DNA of 64,000 bases, taken from assembly GCA_963082975.1 (NCBI GenBank), contig OY720346.1:21508720-21572719 (forward strand), written 5' to 3'. Every line of letters begins with the position of its first letter. Position 1 is the stretch's first letter. Below, one piece after another: positions 35,538-46,479 of this stretch. A program made the position numbers and the translations under genes. The notes under the pieces are model-generated. The model saw only the letters and a list, made by a program, of their open reading frames with translations, searched no databases and had not been told where the DNA came from. This stretch comes from Labia minor (Eukaryota > Arthropoda > Insecta > Dermaptera > Spongiphoridae).

Positions 35538-35941
35538 GAATTGATCAACTTTTGGTGCAAATCCGGAAACCCGAAGTGGTAGTATTAGCGATCGACGATA
35601 GGAAGGGAAGGGTTATTTTCACCCCAAATTTCACATGAGGAGATTTTTTACATATCTCCACGAATCATGCACTTTGTATTAGTTTTATCCTCGGGAAAAA
35701 TCATCTTCATTAGTTTTTTCTTAATTTTATATTATATGACGTCACCCAGCCCTTCATGACGTCGCAGCCTGGTCTTGCATATATATTATAAATAAAACAA
35801 AATTAAAAATATTTATGTTATATCCATATCTGTTTTATATTACATTAATAGATATATTAAAATTATTTGAAATTGTTTCTGTAGCTGGAAATTAATTTAT
35901 TTCAAACCGTCGGTCGGTTCAGCGCCTGGCCACAGGTCAAC
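35538..35941 (+). mobile_element. HINE-C 3' portion, copy 4
   Basis: Starts mid-family at GAATTGATCAACTTTTGGTG and runs through CCGAAGTGGTAGTATTAGCG and TGACGTCAC to the 3' end CCGTCGGTCGGTTC with hairpin CCTGGCCACAGG and GTCAAC. Same strand as the HINE-B block before it, making one chimeric unit with a B head and a C tail. Confidence 0.8.
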
Positions 35942-36480
35942 ATATTTAAAATTTGTCTTTTATGATTATGAAATTCATAAAAAAAATTTATACTCAATCA
36001 ATTCTCATTCAGTTAATTGATGGAAGTTTATTAGAATTGGTTATCATTTCTTTTCATAAAATATTTGATAAATTATTATTAGATATTTTAATAAAATTAT
36101 TTTTTTTTATTTTGAAAAATAAATTTAATTAAATTACTAATATCCAATAGTAAATATTTTCGATTGGAAAATTTTATTTCCATTAAATAATTTAGTTATT
36201 TGTCAATTGTATTATTTATTAGACTGATTGTATGAATGCATCTCACACCCCCTATCTCTTCTTCACATGGATTTAATTAAATATTGACAAATATTAATAT
36301 ATTAGTTATATTATCAGATGACAAAAGGGTTAAATTTTTTTTCTAAAATCTGAATATAATATATGAATAGCTTTAAATATCAATTTATTGAATAATTGGA
36401 TATAATTATATATGAATATAATGACACAGAATTTATAAATAATTTTCATTATATTTAGTATAGTGCCTAGGAATTGTTCA
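35942..36480. other. AT-rich intergenic DNA
   Basis: A/T-rich; nothing recognised. Confidence 0.5.
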
Positions 36481-36845
36481 GTTGTTCTTCATCTCTACTA
36501 GCAGCGTATGTTTATTTTATTAGGAAGTGTCATCGATTGATGTATTAGTGTGTTGGTGGGTCGTGTCTTAATCCGTAATCCCTCAGCCATCTGCCCTGGT
36601 TCCTAGTCCCTTTATGGTGCAATAAAGGACTGTTGAGCTCAAAAGCAGCCCGGGATCACAGAGAGAGCCCGCCTCCTCTCTTATCCCCGCCTCCACAATC
36701 CCCTCCAGATGTCATAGAAGGCGATGAGAAAGAAATTAATGTCCACGACCCATTTTCAATTTTTCCTCTTTTAAATAATATATATTCCCCTCTTTCCCTA
36801 TCAAAGTTTTATTTATGCACCACTACGGTCATTGCTCCAATCGGA
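36481..36845. other. Unassigned mixed-composition patch
   Basis: GC-richer stretch including GTGTTGGTGGGTCGTGTC, CCATCTGCCCTGGTTCCTAG, GTGCAATAAAGGACTGTTGA and GCAGCCCGGGATCACAGAG. A polyadenylation-like AATAAA followed by a GT-rich run recalls the 3' part of an LTR, but no paired terminus or target duplication was found. A 71-codon plus frame (36633-36848) is Pro/Ser-rich and unrecognised. Confidence 0.4.
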
Positions 36846-37106
36846 TAATATTCAGATTTATTATCACCAAATGACATTCGAATCTTTTTTTCAATTTTTT
36901 TCTAAAAACAGAAATCTGAGCGTTAATTCAATAACATTCCTTTAGTTGATTATATTAAGATACTTTTAATTAATAATGACACAAAGCTAATAACATATAA
37001 ATAAATATAAACATTTAATTTTTATTTTATTTTATTAAAAATTTATAATTGGATTGGTATAATTTATCGAAAACGTTTATTTAATAGATTTTAGATATAA
37101 AAAAAT

Positions 37107-37801
37107 CGGGAGTGTCCTCCTCTAGACTTTCCCGCATATAAATAGGTATCAAGAGTTGTGTTGATCAAATAATAAAATAATAATATAGAAATACAATACC
37201 TAAAAGAATAAATTAAATTAAGTTATTTTTAACCATTATCTTGAGAACGAGAAAACATAAATAATTAACAACAATAAAAATAAACAAACTAATTAATTTA
37301 AATTATAAAGTAAAATGGTTTAACACTATTATATATATTTATAATGTACACCTAACGCTACTTGTATAGGTAAAATGTCACTTCCGGTAGTCAGGTCATT
37401 ATGAAATTTGGTATCTGAATTTTTTTCATATTTTTAAATCTATATACAAAATAGGAAGCAAATATCTCGAAGCAAACTGGTACTTTACTTGAAAGGTAAA
37501 CGCAACCAGTGTAGGTAAAGTACCACTTCCGGTTAACCGATTTTGACGAAATTTTGATAGAAATCTACAAACTGTGAATAATATCGGTGTACCAAATTTC
37601 GAAGTCCTAGCTTGATTAGTTTCTGAGTAAATTCGCTCACTGACAAACCTTACATACATCCATACATACACACACAGACATAATTCGAAAAATGGTATTT
37701 TCCGACTCAGGGCGGTCTAAAACGTCAAGATCTATCGAAATCTCGAAGTCGAAATTTTTGACGATTCCAATACTTCCCTTATATGAAGTATGCGGGAAAG
37801 T
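37107..37801 (-). mobile_element. HINE-A element, copy 1
   Basis: On the minus strand: 5' subterminal repeat ACTTTCCCGCATA, CTTCATATAAGGGAAGTATTGG, GACTTCGAGATTTCGATAG, a GT tract, CAAGCTAGGACTTCGAAATT, GGTTAACCGGAAGTGGTACT, then 3' repeat TATGCGGGAAAGT and the terminal hairpin GGAGGACACTCC with CCG. Same plan as HINE-B and HINE-C. An 81-codon minus frame (37426-37671) lies inside; the same frame recurs in the other copy because the DNA is a repeat. Confidence 0.82.
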
Positions 37802-38473
37802 AAAAATAAGTCCTAATTTTTATTTATCTCATTATTTGTTTATAAATTTATTTATTTTTGCCTTTACATAATATCTAATTTAATTAAAATTATATATATA
37901 TATATATATTTCAAACATTTAACAGTTACTCCTTTATAATTTTTTCTTCAGAAAAATTATCTAGTGTTATATTTTAAAAAATAAATTACAACAGTCAGTT
38001 TCTTAAATAGGCTCTAATTCATAACTGGACGTGCGGGTATTATTATAGATTGATTTGCGAGGCCTTCTAATTCCAGTATTGTCATTCAGATATGACTTTT
38101 GGCTTGATTGTGGGGTAGTTAGATCGTTGTATTAGAAGCTCAAGATATGTATAATTGGAAAGAAGGATTTAACTCTCTGTTCTCCTCCTCCACCCAATAA
38201 ATAAAGACTTAATCTTTATTATAAAATTGTTACTAATTTAAAAATTGACTAAAGTATTTTATTTTATTTATTTATTCATTAACAAATTTGATACATGTAT
38301 TTTATATTTTTCCCTTTTTTAGAAACAGATTACATATTCCCATATTTACAAATGATTTCCATTTTAATTAATGGATATAAATGCCTAATAATAAAATATT
38401 AATTGATATAATTTCAAAATTTGATTTAAATTCAAGAACAAAACACATTATTATATTTTAATAGAAAAATAAA
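37802..38473. other. AT-rich intergenic DNA
   Basis: A/T-rich with (TA)n at 37891-37908. 38020-38200 is slightly more complex (ACTGGACGTGCGGGTATTAT, GATTGATTTGCGAGGCCTTC) and unassigned. Confidence 0.5.
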
Positions 38474-39066
38474 CTGGAGTGTCTCCACTCGACTATCTCG
38501 CAATTTGAATTGTATTAAATAACAACATTAAATATATTATATATACATTAAATTTAATTAATTAAATTATATATTAAAATTAATAAATAATATTTATTTA
38601 ACCAGTGCATGTTTGGCTCTTTGTTGATGGCACCACGGCACGTGTTGGCGCGTGATTTGCAGTGTTAAAAAATTAATTCTGGTACTTTCAGCGTTTCAAT
38701 CAAGCTGAAATTCTATATATATAGCAGTTTTATACAATTTTTAATCATGTGAAAAACTATCAAGCATATATCTTTATTTAATAGAAAAAAATTCAAAACG
38801 TTGTAGGTAATGCCCCTCTTCCGGTTGAGCTACATTTCTCAAAAGTTGATAGAAAACTACGAATTTTGAATAATGCCCGTATACCAAATTTCATGATTCT
38901 AGCTCAAACTGTTTTTGCGTAATCTTGTCTACATACACACATACGCACACATAAATTTATCTCAACCATAGTGAAAATGACTCAGGGACCTTCAAAACGT
39001 ATAAAAACATCAAAATCTCGACATCAAAAATTTCCGTGATCGCAATACTATCTCTGGCGAGATAGT
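38474..39066 (-). mobile_element. HINE-B element, copy 4 (complete)
   Basis: Minus strand: ACTATCTCGCCAGAGATAGT (5' hairpin CTATCTC/GAGATAG), TTGCGATCACG, CACTATGGTTGAGATAAA, CAGTTTGAGCTAGAATCATG, CAACCGGAAGAGGGGCATTA, the CACGCGCCAACACGTGCC block, then GCGAGATAGTCGAGTGGAGA with terminal hairpin TGGAGACACTCCA. Nearly co-extensive with 42982-43587 on the other strand. Confidence 0.85.
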
Positions 39067-39269
39067 AATTATGAAAAATATATTCATCTATTTACACCAC
39101 TTTATTTATTCACATATAGAGAAGCTCACATTTTATTATTCTCTCCCACCTCACACCTTATTTGTGGCAGAGTTACATATAATTTCAAAAAAAATATAGA
39201 ATCAAAAATAAAACAAACAAAAACAAGAGAAACAGAACAAAGAAACGCAACACTCAACCTTCACTCTTC

Positions 39270-40215
39270 CAATATGAATGAACTTACTTTTAGGAGACCA
39301 CTCATAAATAATAGATCTTATTTACATCCTCCCAACCTTCGTCCGTGAGAATCATCTCCAAGTTAGCTTTCTTTAAGAAATGATTTCTCAAGTGGTCATT
39401 GGGTAGCGCAGCAATAGGCGACTTATATCCTCTCTCCTGCATGTTTCAAATTTTACACAATTAACCCTGGTCAATTTTGTTCAGAACTCCATTGGTGGCA
39501 AAAATCTCTTGATCTATTGTATATAATTCACTCAGCTTTTGGGACAGTAATTTTGTTTTACTCTTGATGGTATTCGGATCCTGATTCTGCCAAAGAGGCC
39601 CTTCCCACGAAATATTAAAACAAGATTTAATCTGAAAGTTCTAGTTATATGAAAAATCTGTTGTGTCGATCACAATCAACACTTTTAACTTCTCTTCGTT
39701 GACATCTAGAAGATTTTTTAGAGTATAAGTGGACAATGTCGATGCTTTTTTGCAGGCTTATGTGCAAATATCACCAAGTCATCCGCGTAAAATTAGGCCG
39801 GAAGATCATAAGTACCATCGATATTAACACCGATCACCCCGTTTCCCTCCATAAAATCCACAAAATCCGCTAAAACGATGGGAAACAGAAGAGGGCTCAT
39901 GGTATCCCCCTGTACTACCCCATTTGATATGTTTATTTCGTTTTTTTTCTAATACTAATTTGCCCTGATCGTATAGGTTTATTAGAATTTTAATTATTTT
40001 TATTGAGCAGCCGTGATTGTGTAAAGTTTTTCAAAGTATAGAATGATCGAACGTGTCAAAGGGAACTTTAAAATCTATGAAAGTGCAGTATAATTTCTGA
40101 ACTTTAATTTTTAAGAGGTTGTTTATGACGCTATTTAATATGAAGAGGTTGACTCTACATCCTCGCTCTTCTCTGAAACCTGATTAGTATTCAGGGATAA
40201 TAGGTATCCGCCCAA
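39270..40215 (-). pseudogene. LINE reverse transcriptase pseudogene
   Basis: Minus-strand remnant of a non-LTR retrotransposon polymerase, which copies element RNA into the genome. In order: a fingers/palm portion (RGCRVNLFILNSVINN, FDHSILWKTLHNHGCSIKII), motif NGVVQGDTMSPLLFPIVLAD, then after one in-frame stop the catalytic FYADDLVIFAHKP, and a worn thumb region (RIRIPSRVKQNYCPKS). Further stops and frameshifts follow. QGD...SP.LF and YADD are the standard RT motifs; both catalytic Asp of YADD remain. The endonuclease and ORF1 are absent. The spacing resembles RT proteins of RTE/CR1/Jockey-type LINEs, but I cannot settle the clade. Confidence 0.85.
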
Positions 40216-41965
40216 ATAATCATTCCAATTAAAGTATTTTTATTTGGTTAATATATAGATTTATAATTGTAAAATTATTAAAATTTATTGTAAATAAATT
40301 ATTTGCTGACATAAACCTTAAAATTCAAATCAATTCTTTTGAAAAGTAAAATCAATAAAAACTCACCAATCATTTATCATATAATAAATTAGTAAATACA
40401 AACACCCAACAAATTAAAGACCCATTAGTAACAGTTGACTAAGATATATTACAGTTTCCATTCATAAACTAAATAGATTTTTTTAGAGTTAGGTTTATAT
40501 AAATAATATATTACAGAATGAACAGTTGATAAATGCATTGACATTAATAAAAATAAATAATTAGTTAATTTATTTAATAAGATATTTTTTTATTATTTAA
40601 CATTTCTTATTTACAATTATTAAGTGATATTTTTGATAAAATTAAAATTTTAATTGAAGGATTATTAAAAATTAAATTTGTCTTATTGTGTTTGTTACAG
40701 AGTAAAGTGAAAAAATAATAATATTAATTATTTCTCAATTTAAAAGTAAAATTGCAACATAAAGTGTATAATTAACAATAGTCACACATTTAGTATTGTT
40801 TAGCAAATATTTAGATGTAAGTTTAATTAGTATAATATGATTTTGATTTTCTTCCTTAAAGAAAGTATTCGGATGGACGCTCCAATTTTATTTCATTTTA
40901 TTGCTTTCAGTATCTAAAATCATTTTAGCCAGATTTCGAATTTACTTAAATTTAATTATTACATAACTTAAATGAATTAGATTTTATTAATTTCAACTTT
41001 ATATTATATTATGCAGTTGATAATATATTTTAAAATGTGTATAAAAACGCAATGAAGAAAATTTCTAGTAAAATATTTATCTAAAGATATTAATTAAAAT
41101 AAAATGAGTTCAAAATGTCTTGAAAAAAATGTCTTTATCAAGTCATTTACTAAAAAAACTTATCTCTATAAAAAGAGAAAAAAGAACCTTGTAGTATAAA
41201 TATAAAATTAATGAAAAGTTAAGATTGCTTTCTATTTAATTATTCTTAAATTTTTTAAATATTTATTGTTAATTTTTAATTATTTATTCTAATAGACATT
41301 ATCTTAATTGGAAAAACGATGAAATAAAAATTATTTCCATTATGTAAATCAGTATAAATCATACATAAAGAAAATTACTTAAGGAAAATAATTGTAGGAT
41401 TGGGTTAATTACTAGTGACTCACCTGATTGTGTTAGAGAGTGATTGATTCAAGTGAGAATGGTTTTTGGACATCGACTAATAGCACACATTCAATGCCAA
41501 ATGTTTCCATACTCTCAAAATAAAGTCTTGTTAGCTAGCTTCTTGAAAAAAATGTTTTATTTCTTTGAATTGTTTTTTTTTTTATTTTTTTTTTTTGTGA
41601 AGGACTTCTTGTTATAAATTTTAAAATAAGAATGAGAAGATGAAATCACTGAATTACGGGTAGCCTATCTATTCATGTCAAGGAATGCCAGTACAATCTT
41701 GAAAAAGTTATTTTACAGGGTATTTTATTCTGCTCTTGCCTATTTTAATAATTATTTTTTTTGTCAAAATACGCATCAGTGAATAAATTAATTATTTATT
41801 TAAAACTTTTATAAAATAACCATAATAATACTAATTTAAAAAAATAAATAAATATAAATAAAATCAATAAATCATGAATATTAAATTTATTCATAAAATA
41901 ATTGAATGCACACATGATCACTGATGAAGGAAAACAGTCAAGTCCTCAAAAGGAGTATAATAAAT
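40216..41965. other. AT-rich gene-free stretch
   Basis: A/T-rich. 41398-41530 (GACTCACCTGATTGTGTTAG, CTAATAGCACACATTCAATG) is somewhat more complex, with no family match noticed. Confidence 0.55.
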
Positions 41966-42057
41966 AAAATTCATGTTTACTAAAATAAAAAAAATATTTT
42001 TTTATACAAAATTCATGTTTACTAAAATAAAAAAAATATTTTTTTATACAAAATTCA
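41966..42057. repeat. 42-bp tandem duplication
   Basis: A unit starting ATTCATGTTTACTAAAATAA and ending in a T-run plus ATACAAA is repeated head to tail without a mismatch that I can see (first unit from 41969, second from 42011). Confidence 0.93.
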
Positions 42058-42269
42058 CTATTTTCTACTTTATGAAGATAATAATTTACAAAGAATATAT
42101 TTAAATATGGCCTCTAGTTTAGTTACTCAGATCAAAAGAGTCGGGGTTCATGCCAAATACCGTTGCATCTAAGTTTAAATAGAATCAAGAACTAAAGCAG
42201 ACCAAATAATGAATTTTGGATATTTTACCGTGTCATAATAACCTGGTTAAGTAGATAGTATTGGTGGGT

Positions 42270-42750
42270 ATGGAGATTAGTGCCCAGGATAGAAATTTCG
42301 GGCTTGGCAGGAGAAAGGGCACCACAATGCCTTAATAATCCATGTAAAAGCCGCGTGCGGTGGATAATTCAACGAAGATACTTACTTAGGACCCCGTTGC
42401 TATTATTAAATTTAGCCGGGAAGTTAACGGCTGCGAAATTGTTTTGTGAACATCAATCAAAAGGAAGTTTACAAACTCGTAAAACGAGTGACGGCAAACC
42501 GAAAATGATTGTCGATTATCTTTCCCTCGTCTTTAGTTTTCCAATTGAATTTTCATTAATGATCTCTGAGAGGTCCAAAGCATTCACTTCTCTTATTCTA
42601 AGAATCGATCCTTTTATCCTTAAAGGTATTGTTTCGTAAAAGCTCGGTTTTACTAATAAAATTCTTAAGGCTTTCTCTAATGAGTTCAATATTTAATAAG
42701 CACATGAAAGTTCTCTCTTGTCACAGATGGGCTCAATGGGGCAACTAAAC
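42270..42750 (+). other. GC-richer patch with unrecognised 119-codon frame
   Basis: An open frame runs from ATG at 42280 to TAA at 42637-42639. Segments such as PRIEISGLAGERAPQCL and RTPLLLLNLAGKLTAAKL match no family I know. Base composition is more balanced than the surroundings from 42250 to 42610 and again to 42750 (CAGATGGGCTCAATGGGGCA). There is no repeat copy elsewhere in the window and no promoter that I can identify. It could be a host exon, a fragment of an old transposon or chance; the frame is longer than most in this AT-rich DNA. Confidence 0.3.
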
Positions 42751-42981
42751 GAGATCTGCATGAATAAATTACTGAGGGTAGACAATGTATTTAATTATAG
42801 ATTAAAAATCTTTATATCAATGTTTTAATTTGTCATACAAGAAAAAACTAATGATAATATTATGAAATTTTAAGACGGTTTTTATAGTACAATATAGATT
42901 AGGGATTTAAGATATTTATGTTTTATTATAAAGTTAGTTAAGATAATAATAATATAAGATTTTTGATAAATTTTTATAATT

Positions 42982-43587
42982 ACTATCTCGCCAGAGATAG
43001 TATTGCGATCACGAAAATTTTCGATGTTGAGATTTTGATGTTTTTATACGTTTTGAAGGTCCCTGAGTCATTTTCACTAAGGTTGAGAAAAATGTCTCTC
43101 TCTGTGTGTGTATGTATGTAACCAAGATTACGCAAAAACGGTTTGAGCTAGAATGATAAAATTTGGTACATCGGCATTATTCAAAATTCATAGTTTTCTA
43201 TCAACTTTTGAGAAATGTAGCTCAACCGGAAGAGGGTCATTACCTACAACGTTTTGATTTTTTTTCCTTTAAAGTGACCGTAAAAATAAAGATATAGGCT
43301 TGATAATTTTTCACATGATTAATAATTGTATAAAACTGCTATATATAGAATTTCAGCTTGATTGAATCGCTGAAAGTACCAGAATTAATTTTTTAACACT
43401 GCAAATCTCACGCGCCAACACGTGACGTGGTGCCATCAACAAAGAGCTAAACATGCGCTGGTTTAATAAATATTATTTATTAATTTTCATTTATAATTTA
43501 TAATTAATTAAATTTAATTTATAAATATAATATATGTGTTAATTAATTCAATTTAAATTGCGAGATAGTCGAGTGGAGACACTCCAG
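42982..43587 (+). mobile_element. HINE-B element, copy 5 (complete, reference copy)
   Basis: Starts ACTATCTCGCCAGAGATAGT (hairpin), then TTGCGATCACGAAAATTTTC, TATACGTTTTGAAGGTCCCT, CTCTCTCTGTGTGTGTATGT, CGGTTTGAGCTAGAATGATA, CAACCGGAAGAGGGTCATTA, CAGCTTGATTGAATCGCTGA, CGCGCCAACACGTGACGTGG and the end GCGAGATAGTCGAGTGGAGA with hairpin TGGAGACACTCCA. At 606 bp it is the cleanest copy of this family. It has no reading frame of note. Confidence 0.88.
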
Positions 43588-44860
43588 ATTTTTTTTAAAA
43601 TAGATCACTGTGCTGCAGAGTTTCAGCCACATGCATCCAGTAGTTTATTTGCAGTAGTTTTGATCAAATAAAATTTATAAATTAACACATTTGCTGAAAT
43701 ATGGATAAAAGCAATATGAGTGTGGTGATAAATTGTGTTAAATGTTTTATATATTGTTATCGTTATTATATTGTTAGAATCGTGTTTAAATAAGTTTAAA
43801 CACTATTTAGATGTGTATGTATATCAAAGAAATTAAAGAGGATACAATTATTCAGAATGTTAGATATTTAGTTTAAATTTAAAATTTAGATATTTGAATA
43901 TTTATATTTTTTATAATCTCTTTACAATCATCCAGCCACTTGATTTCATTTCCAAAAAAAAAATAAAATGTTTGTATTCAGTGAACTGAATAATCTTTTT
44001 TGGTTAATTTTTTTTATTTATTCATATTCCTAGAATATTTATTATAATACATAAATTTAAGTAAATAATTTTTTCATAAATTATGTTATAGAAAATATTT
44101 ATTTGGATTTTAATTTTAGTTTTTTTAGATTTATAATAACTTTTAATATTTCTAAAATTTTACTTTCTATACTTCACTTAATAATAATCTCGAATATAAA
44201 GTGTAGAGATTTTCTAAAATTTAATCCAATTTGCCTGGTAAACTTTCGTCTAGGATTAATTTTGATAACAACTTGTGTCCATAATTAAAATGAATATCTT
44301 AAGTTCAGTTTCTCGTCCCATCCTATGACCTGTGACCTCTTGAGAATCCTATATAACAAGAACAACAGGTGACCCGGGATATTCCCCCCCCCCTCTACGC
44401 TCCAAAAATCCCACACAACGGACACACCCTGAGTACCTGCATTGCTGCAGAGGGTTGAACCTCCTCGACCACTCCCTCTCTCCTCAAATGTTTATTTAAT
44501 GTCAACCCCTGAAAAACACTAAATTGCATGCAAATGCATTATTAAAAATCTTTTGAATTGAAACACTTTATATTCATAAATATATGGAATTTATTTTAAA
44601 ACATTCAACAAAATATATTTGTCAAAATTAGGATCATTTTCCTTTCAACTAAATAATGAGGCTTACAGTGCTCTGTAAACAGAAAATATTAATTCAATTA
44701 TTTCATACTATTTTATTTTAAACCTTCTAGATATATTTTGTAATATAATATATATAAAAATATAAAAATAATATATATAGAATATCTACAGCAGAAATTA
44801 AGAGCAAATAAACAAAAAACTTTATTTAAAAATTTATAGTTGTTTCTTTCCTACGCAAAA
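43588..44860. other. AT-rich DNA with one mixed patch
   Basis: A/T-rich except 44305-44520 (CTCGTCCCATCCTATGACCT, GCATTGCTGCAGAGGGTTGA), which includes a poly-C run at about 44385-44393. No family or gene recognised. Confidence 0.5.
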
Positions 44861-44861
44861 C

Positions 44862-45052
44862 GCCTATCATGTTGGTTATATAAATCAGGTGTTCTATGAT
44901 CAGAAGAACGGGTCCTATCAATCTTTAAATTGATTTTCTTGATCGGAGGCAGTACTTTTTATCAATTTTGATTCTCATAGACCCCAGCTAGAATAATTCC
45001 CTTTGCCATGCGCGGAACTTGAACTCGGGACCACAAGAATGTGGGTTACATA
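44862..45052 (-). mobile_element. tRNA-derived SINE, copy 3
   Basis: Minus strand: GTAACCCACATTCTTGTGGT, whose CCACA/TGTGG arm looks like an intact anticodon stem, then CCCGAGTTCAAGTTCCGCG (B box GAGTTCAAGTTCC), AGCTGGGGTC, GATCAAGAAAATCAATTT, GATAGGACCCGTTCTTCTGA and TCATAGAACACC. This is the copy with the best tRNA-like head among the three. Confidence 0.75.
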
Positions 45053-45140
45053 ATAATTGCCCTATTTTTTAATAAATATAGTTAATTAATATATTTTAAA
45101 AGATTTTATATTTTGATAAATAATTTAGTATAAATCACTT

Positions 45141-45427
45141 CTTCTTCTTCGTTGTCGATAACTTCCTAGCGGAAGTGTCGTGGCCCTAATAACTCCACAG
45201 GAGTCATAGGGTGTTCATGGGAAAATTTGACCGAAGTGGTTTCCCCTTGCCTTCTTCGGTGGGGCAGCCGATGTTAAATTGAATTAAATTTTTATATTTA
45301 TTAATTATTAATTATTAATTATTAATTATAATAATTAAATTAATAAATATATAATCTTGAGTTCTATGCTGGGATTCGAACTGATGTAGAAATCTAGTAC
45401 TCTACCCACTCAGCCATACTGCCCCCA
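45141..45427 (-). mobile_element. Second SINE family, complete with target duplication
   Basis: On the minus strand the head reads TATGGCTGAGTGGGTAGAG (A box) and CAGTTCGAATCCCAGC (B box), a Pol III promoter derived from a tRNA. An ATTA-rich linker follows, then a body (CGGCTGCCCCACCGAAGAAG, GGCAAGGGGAAACCACTTCG, CCCATGAACACCCTATGACT) and a tail CGACAACGAAGAAGAAG. TATAAATCACTT at 45129-45140 and 45428-45439 is a perfect 12-bp target duplication, as LINE-driven retroposition makes. It differs from the other SINE family here in both head and body. Confidence 0.88.
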
Positions 45428-45534
45428 TATAAATCACTTAATTCTTCGAAAATAATATGTATGGTTTTTTAATGGCCTATCGAAATAAACCTTTTATATA
45501 TTTATATAAAAAAGAATTTTAGGACAATATCAAG

Positions 45535-46392
45535 GCGTGTACAAGCCAATTCGATCAACATTAGATCAGATAATTTCATCCGGATAGAGTTTTTCAAATT
45601 TCTCTTGAATGTAGTAAAGGAAGAGTAAGATAAGGGAATAAAGGGTGAGAAACTTTCAAAATTCTGAATGGATAAATATAAGGGATGCATTATTACGAAT
45701 TTTATTTAATTTAGTACTGTGTACTGTGATTAGACAAATTGAGGAAAAATCAAACAGAATATAATTAAACAAAAAATTCAAGAATTAGGTTACATAGACG
45801 ACTTAACATATAATATAATAGAATATAATAGAATATTCGGCTATTAAAGGTAGCTTAAAAAAAATAATTGAGGCTTGAAAAGAGATGGGCTTGAAATTAA
45901 TAGTGTTAAGACAAAATTTTTAGTAACAGAGAGGAATAGTATTAACAGATGTAATGTGTAGAATTTGAAAATGTAGAAAAATTTAAATACTTAGCAAGAT
46001 GAGGTCACCGGGGGATGGCGGAGACTGCTTAACGAGGGATTGCATGACCTCTATGCATCTCCAGAACTAGTTACAATATCGAGAAGAAGGGAAACTGATT
46101 GGGAAACGTCCGGTTGGAAGACCAAGGACGCGGTGGGTAGACAATTTAGGAAAGGACGTGGGAGAGATGGGTAAGGTAAGGAGTTGGTTATAGCTCAGGA
46201 TAGGGAGAAATTTGGTTGCTGCGGCTCGAGTACCATATATATAATAATAATAATATATAATTAATTTGCTGATTAAAATAAAATATATTTTAAATAAGAA
46301 CACAAAAAGATATTAATGTGTTAATAAACTGATTGAAACAAAATGAATGAAAACCTTTGACATACAAACTTTCAACCAAATACTATGAATTA
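45535..46392 (+). mobile_element. Helitron-type tail with captured RT fragment, degenerate
   Basis: The right part (TGATTGAAACAAAATGAATG, ACATACAAACTTTCAACCAA, ATACTATGAATTACTTCGAG) matches the 3' ends of the Helitrons at 50407, 58307 and 63340, but the final hairpin and CTAG are gone. Upstream is a longer stretch of the same LINE reverse transcriptase seen in those elements. The 5' end was not located. Confidence 0.6.
45640..46215 (+). pseudogene. Captured reverse transcriptase fragment
   Basis: Plus-strand, multi-frame remains of a LINE reverse transcriptase. LFNLVLCTVIRQIEEKSN corresponds to the block after motif QGD.LSP. LGYIDDLT holds the YxDD active site with Ile in place of Ala. GLKLIVLRQNF and the ENVEKFKYL-like segment precede the thumb. 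MRSPGDGGDCLTRDCM, IGKRPVGRPRTRWVDN and VGEMGK form the C-terminal tail typical of arthropod LINE RTs. Several stops and frameshifts make it non-coding. Confidence 0.75.
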
Positions 46393-46479
46393 CTTCGAGG
46401 ACAGAGCGAAAAGTGCCGAAAGTGGTCTGAACAGTAATAATATAATCTCTAGGATATTAGTGTCTTTTTGATTAGTGAC
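46393..46479. other. Spacer
   Basis: Short A/T-rich spacer after the degenerate Helitron tail; nothing recognised. Confidence 0.4.

Noticed and set aside
37426-37671. 81-codon frame recurring as 83 codons at 60201-60452 with similar translation (FGTPILFTVCRFLSKFRQNR)
   Set aside because: Similarity of the two proteins follows from both being HINE-A repeats. No start context, homologue or sign of protein-level selection was seen.
45361-45425. tRNA-like sequence on the minus strand with A and B boxes
   Set aside because: It does not fold into a full cloverleaf, and it is joined to a SINE body with a 12-bp target duplication, so it is a SINE head rather than a tRNA gene.
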